From Polyangiaceae bacterium (GTDB lineage Bacteria; Myxococcota_A; Polyangia; Polyangiales; Polyangiaceae), in the NCBI GenBank assembly GCA_022842465.1, contig JALHPN010000094.1:1-32131 (forward strand): 32,131 nt of DNA, in the 5' to 3' direction. The notes under the pieces were generated by a model. That model searched no databases. It was given only the letters and a program-made list of their open reading frames with translations, and had not been told where the DNA came from. Below, piece after piece: positions 31,709-32,131 of this stretch. The position numbers and the translations under genes are program-made. How positions within the stretch are numbered: the first letter of the stretch is position 1; every line of letters starts with the position of its first letter.

Positions 31709-32131
31709 GCGCGCCGCTCCGGTTCGCGGTCCTCGGCTCGCCGATCGCGCACTCCAAGAGCCCTCGTATCCACGAGGCCGCCTACCGCGCGCTCGGTCTG
31801 CCCCATGTCTACGAGCGCATCGAGACGAGCGACGCCGAGCTCGCGTCCCGCGTCGACGATCTCCGTGCGGGCCGCTTCGCCGGGCTCAACGTGACCGTGC
31901 CGCACAAGGGACGCGTGCTCGCGCTCGTCGACGAGATCGACGAGAGCGCGCGCGCCGTCGCCGCCGCGAACACCCTCGTCCGCGGCCCCGGCGGTCGCGT
32001 TCGCGCCTTCAACACGGACGTGCCCGCGCTCGTGTCCGAGCTCCGGCGGCTCGGGCGGCTCGACGCCGGCGCGCGTCCGCTCGGAGGACGGGACGCGATC
32101 GTCCTCGGCAGCGGAGGCGCCGCGCGGGCGG
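31705..32131 (+). CDS. aroE: Shikimate dehydrogenase, N-terminal part (cut by window end)
   Basis: 142 residues are visible. It reduces 3-dehydroshikimate with NADPH in aromatic amino-acid synthesis. The substrate-binding HSKSP (S17, S19), catalytic K68 in NVTVPHKG and D105 in FNTD are present, and the start of the NADP site (VLGSGGAAR, ~133-141) is reached at the window edge. ATG 31705 overlaps the xseA stop. The C-terminal half lies outside the window. Confidence 0.94.
   Translation, partial: MSAPLRFAVLGSPIAHSKSPRIHEAAYRALGLPHVYERIETSDAELASRVDDLRAGRFAGLNVTVPHKGRVLALVDEIDESARAVAAANTLVRGPGGRVRAFNTDVPALVSELRRLGRLDAGARPLGGRDAIVLGSGGAARA

Overview
The window is very GC-rich, with G or C at almost every third codon position. 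It looks like a Myxococcota genome, probably Polyangia (Sorangium/Labilithrix-like). The evidence is a serine protease with a MYXO-CTERM-type tail, alanine/proline-rich and cysteine-rich lipoproteins, and a Tad locus with many FHA modules. The species assignment is inference.

Layout. 1-297 (+) is the tail of a TPR-like protein. 328-15245 (-) is one long, tightly packed, co-directional Tad/Flp (type IVc) pilus locus of 16 genes. In transcription order it encodes: Flp pilin, prepilin peptidase CpaA/TadV, a 58-aa second Flp-type prepilin, a TadE-like pseudopilin, a TadG-like protein, a second TadE-like protein, an unknown anchored protein, CpaB/RcpC, secretin CpaC/RcpA, an FHA-TadA/CpaF fusion ATPase, TadB, TadC, an FHA-like/TM protein, a TadD-like TPR lipoprotein, a second CpaF ATPase, and an FHA-like/disordered/TM protein. 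No TadZ/CpaE ParA-like gene is visible. 15246-15797 is a 552-bp non-coding control region upstream of the pilin.

15798-20778 (-) carries a lipoprotein, a lysine 2,3-aminomutase-like radical SAM enzyme, a saccharopine-dehydrogenase-like oxidoreductase, a WYL regulator and a c-type cytochrome lipoprotein. 20820-22130 (+) is a pyrimidine-nucleoside phosphorylase, divergent from that group across 41 bp that contain a near-perfect 20-bp inverted repeat. 22239-23423 (+) is the S1 protease. 23420-27360 (-) has a polytopic membrane protein, methionyl-tRNA synthetase and an unknown membrane protein. 27550-28071 (+) is a cysteine-rich lipoprotein. 28080-29597 (-) is a biotin carboxylase subunit. 29688-32131 (+) is a coupled set: PH-like membrane protein, exonuclease VII large subunit XseA, and the start of shikimate dehydrogenase AroE.

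How the genes fit together. The Tad locus supplies pilin, leader peptidase, secretin, inner-membrane platform, motor and pilotin-like TPR protein, so it could plausibly build a complete machine. What sets it apart is two CpaF-family ATPases, one fused to an FHA domain that keeps the canonical phosphothreonine-binding residues. Two further FHA-like modules have lost those residues and sit on single-pass membrane proteins with a YscD/SctD-like layout. This suggests a phosphorylation-responsive Tad machine in which an FHA scaffold replaces the usual TadZ hub; that is inference. The other genes are mostly housekeeping or lineage-typical accessory genes.
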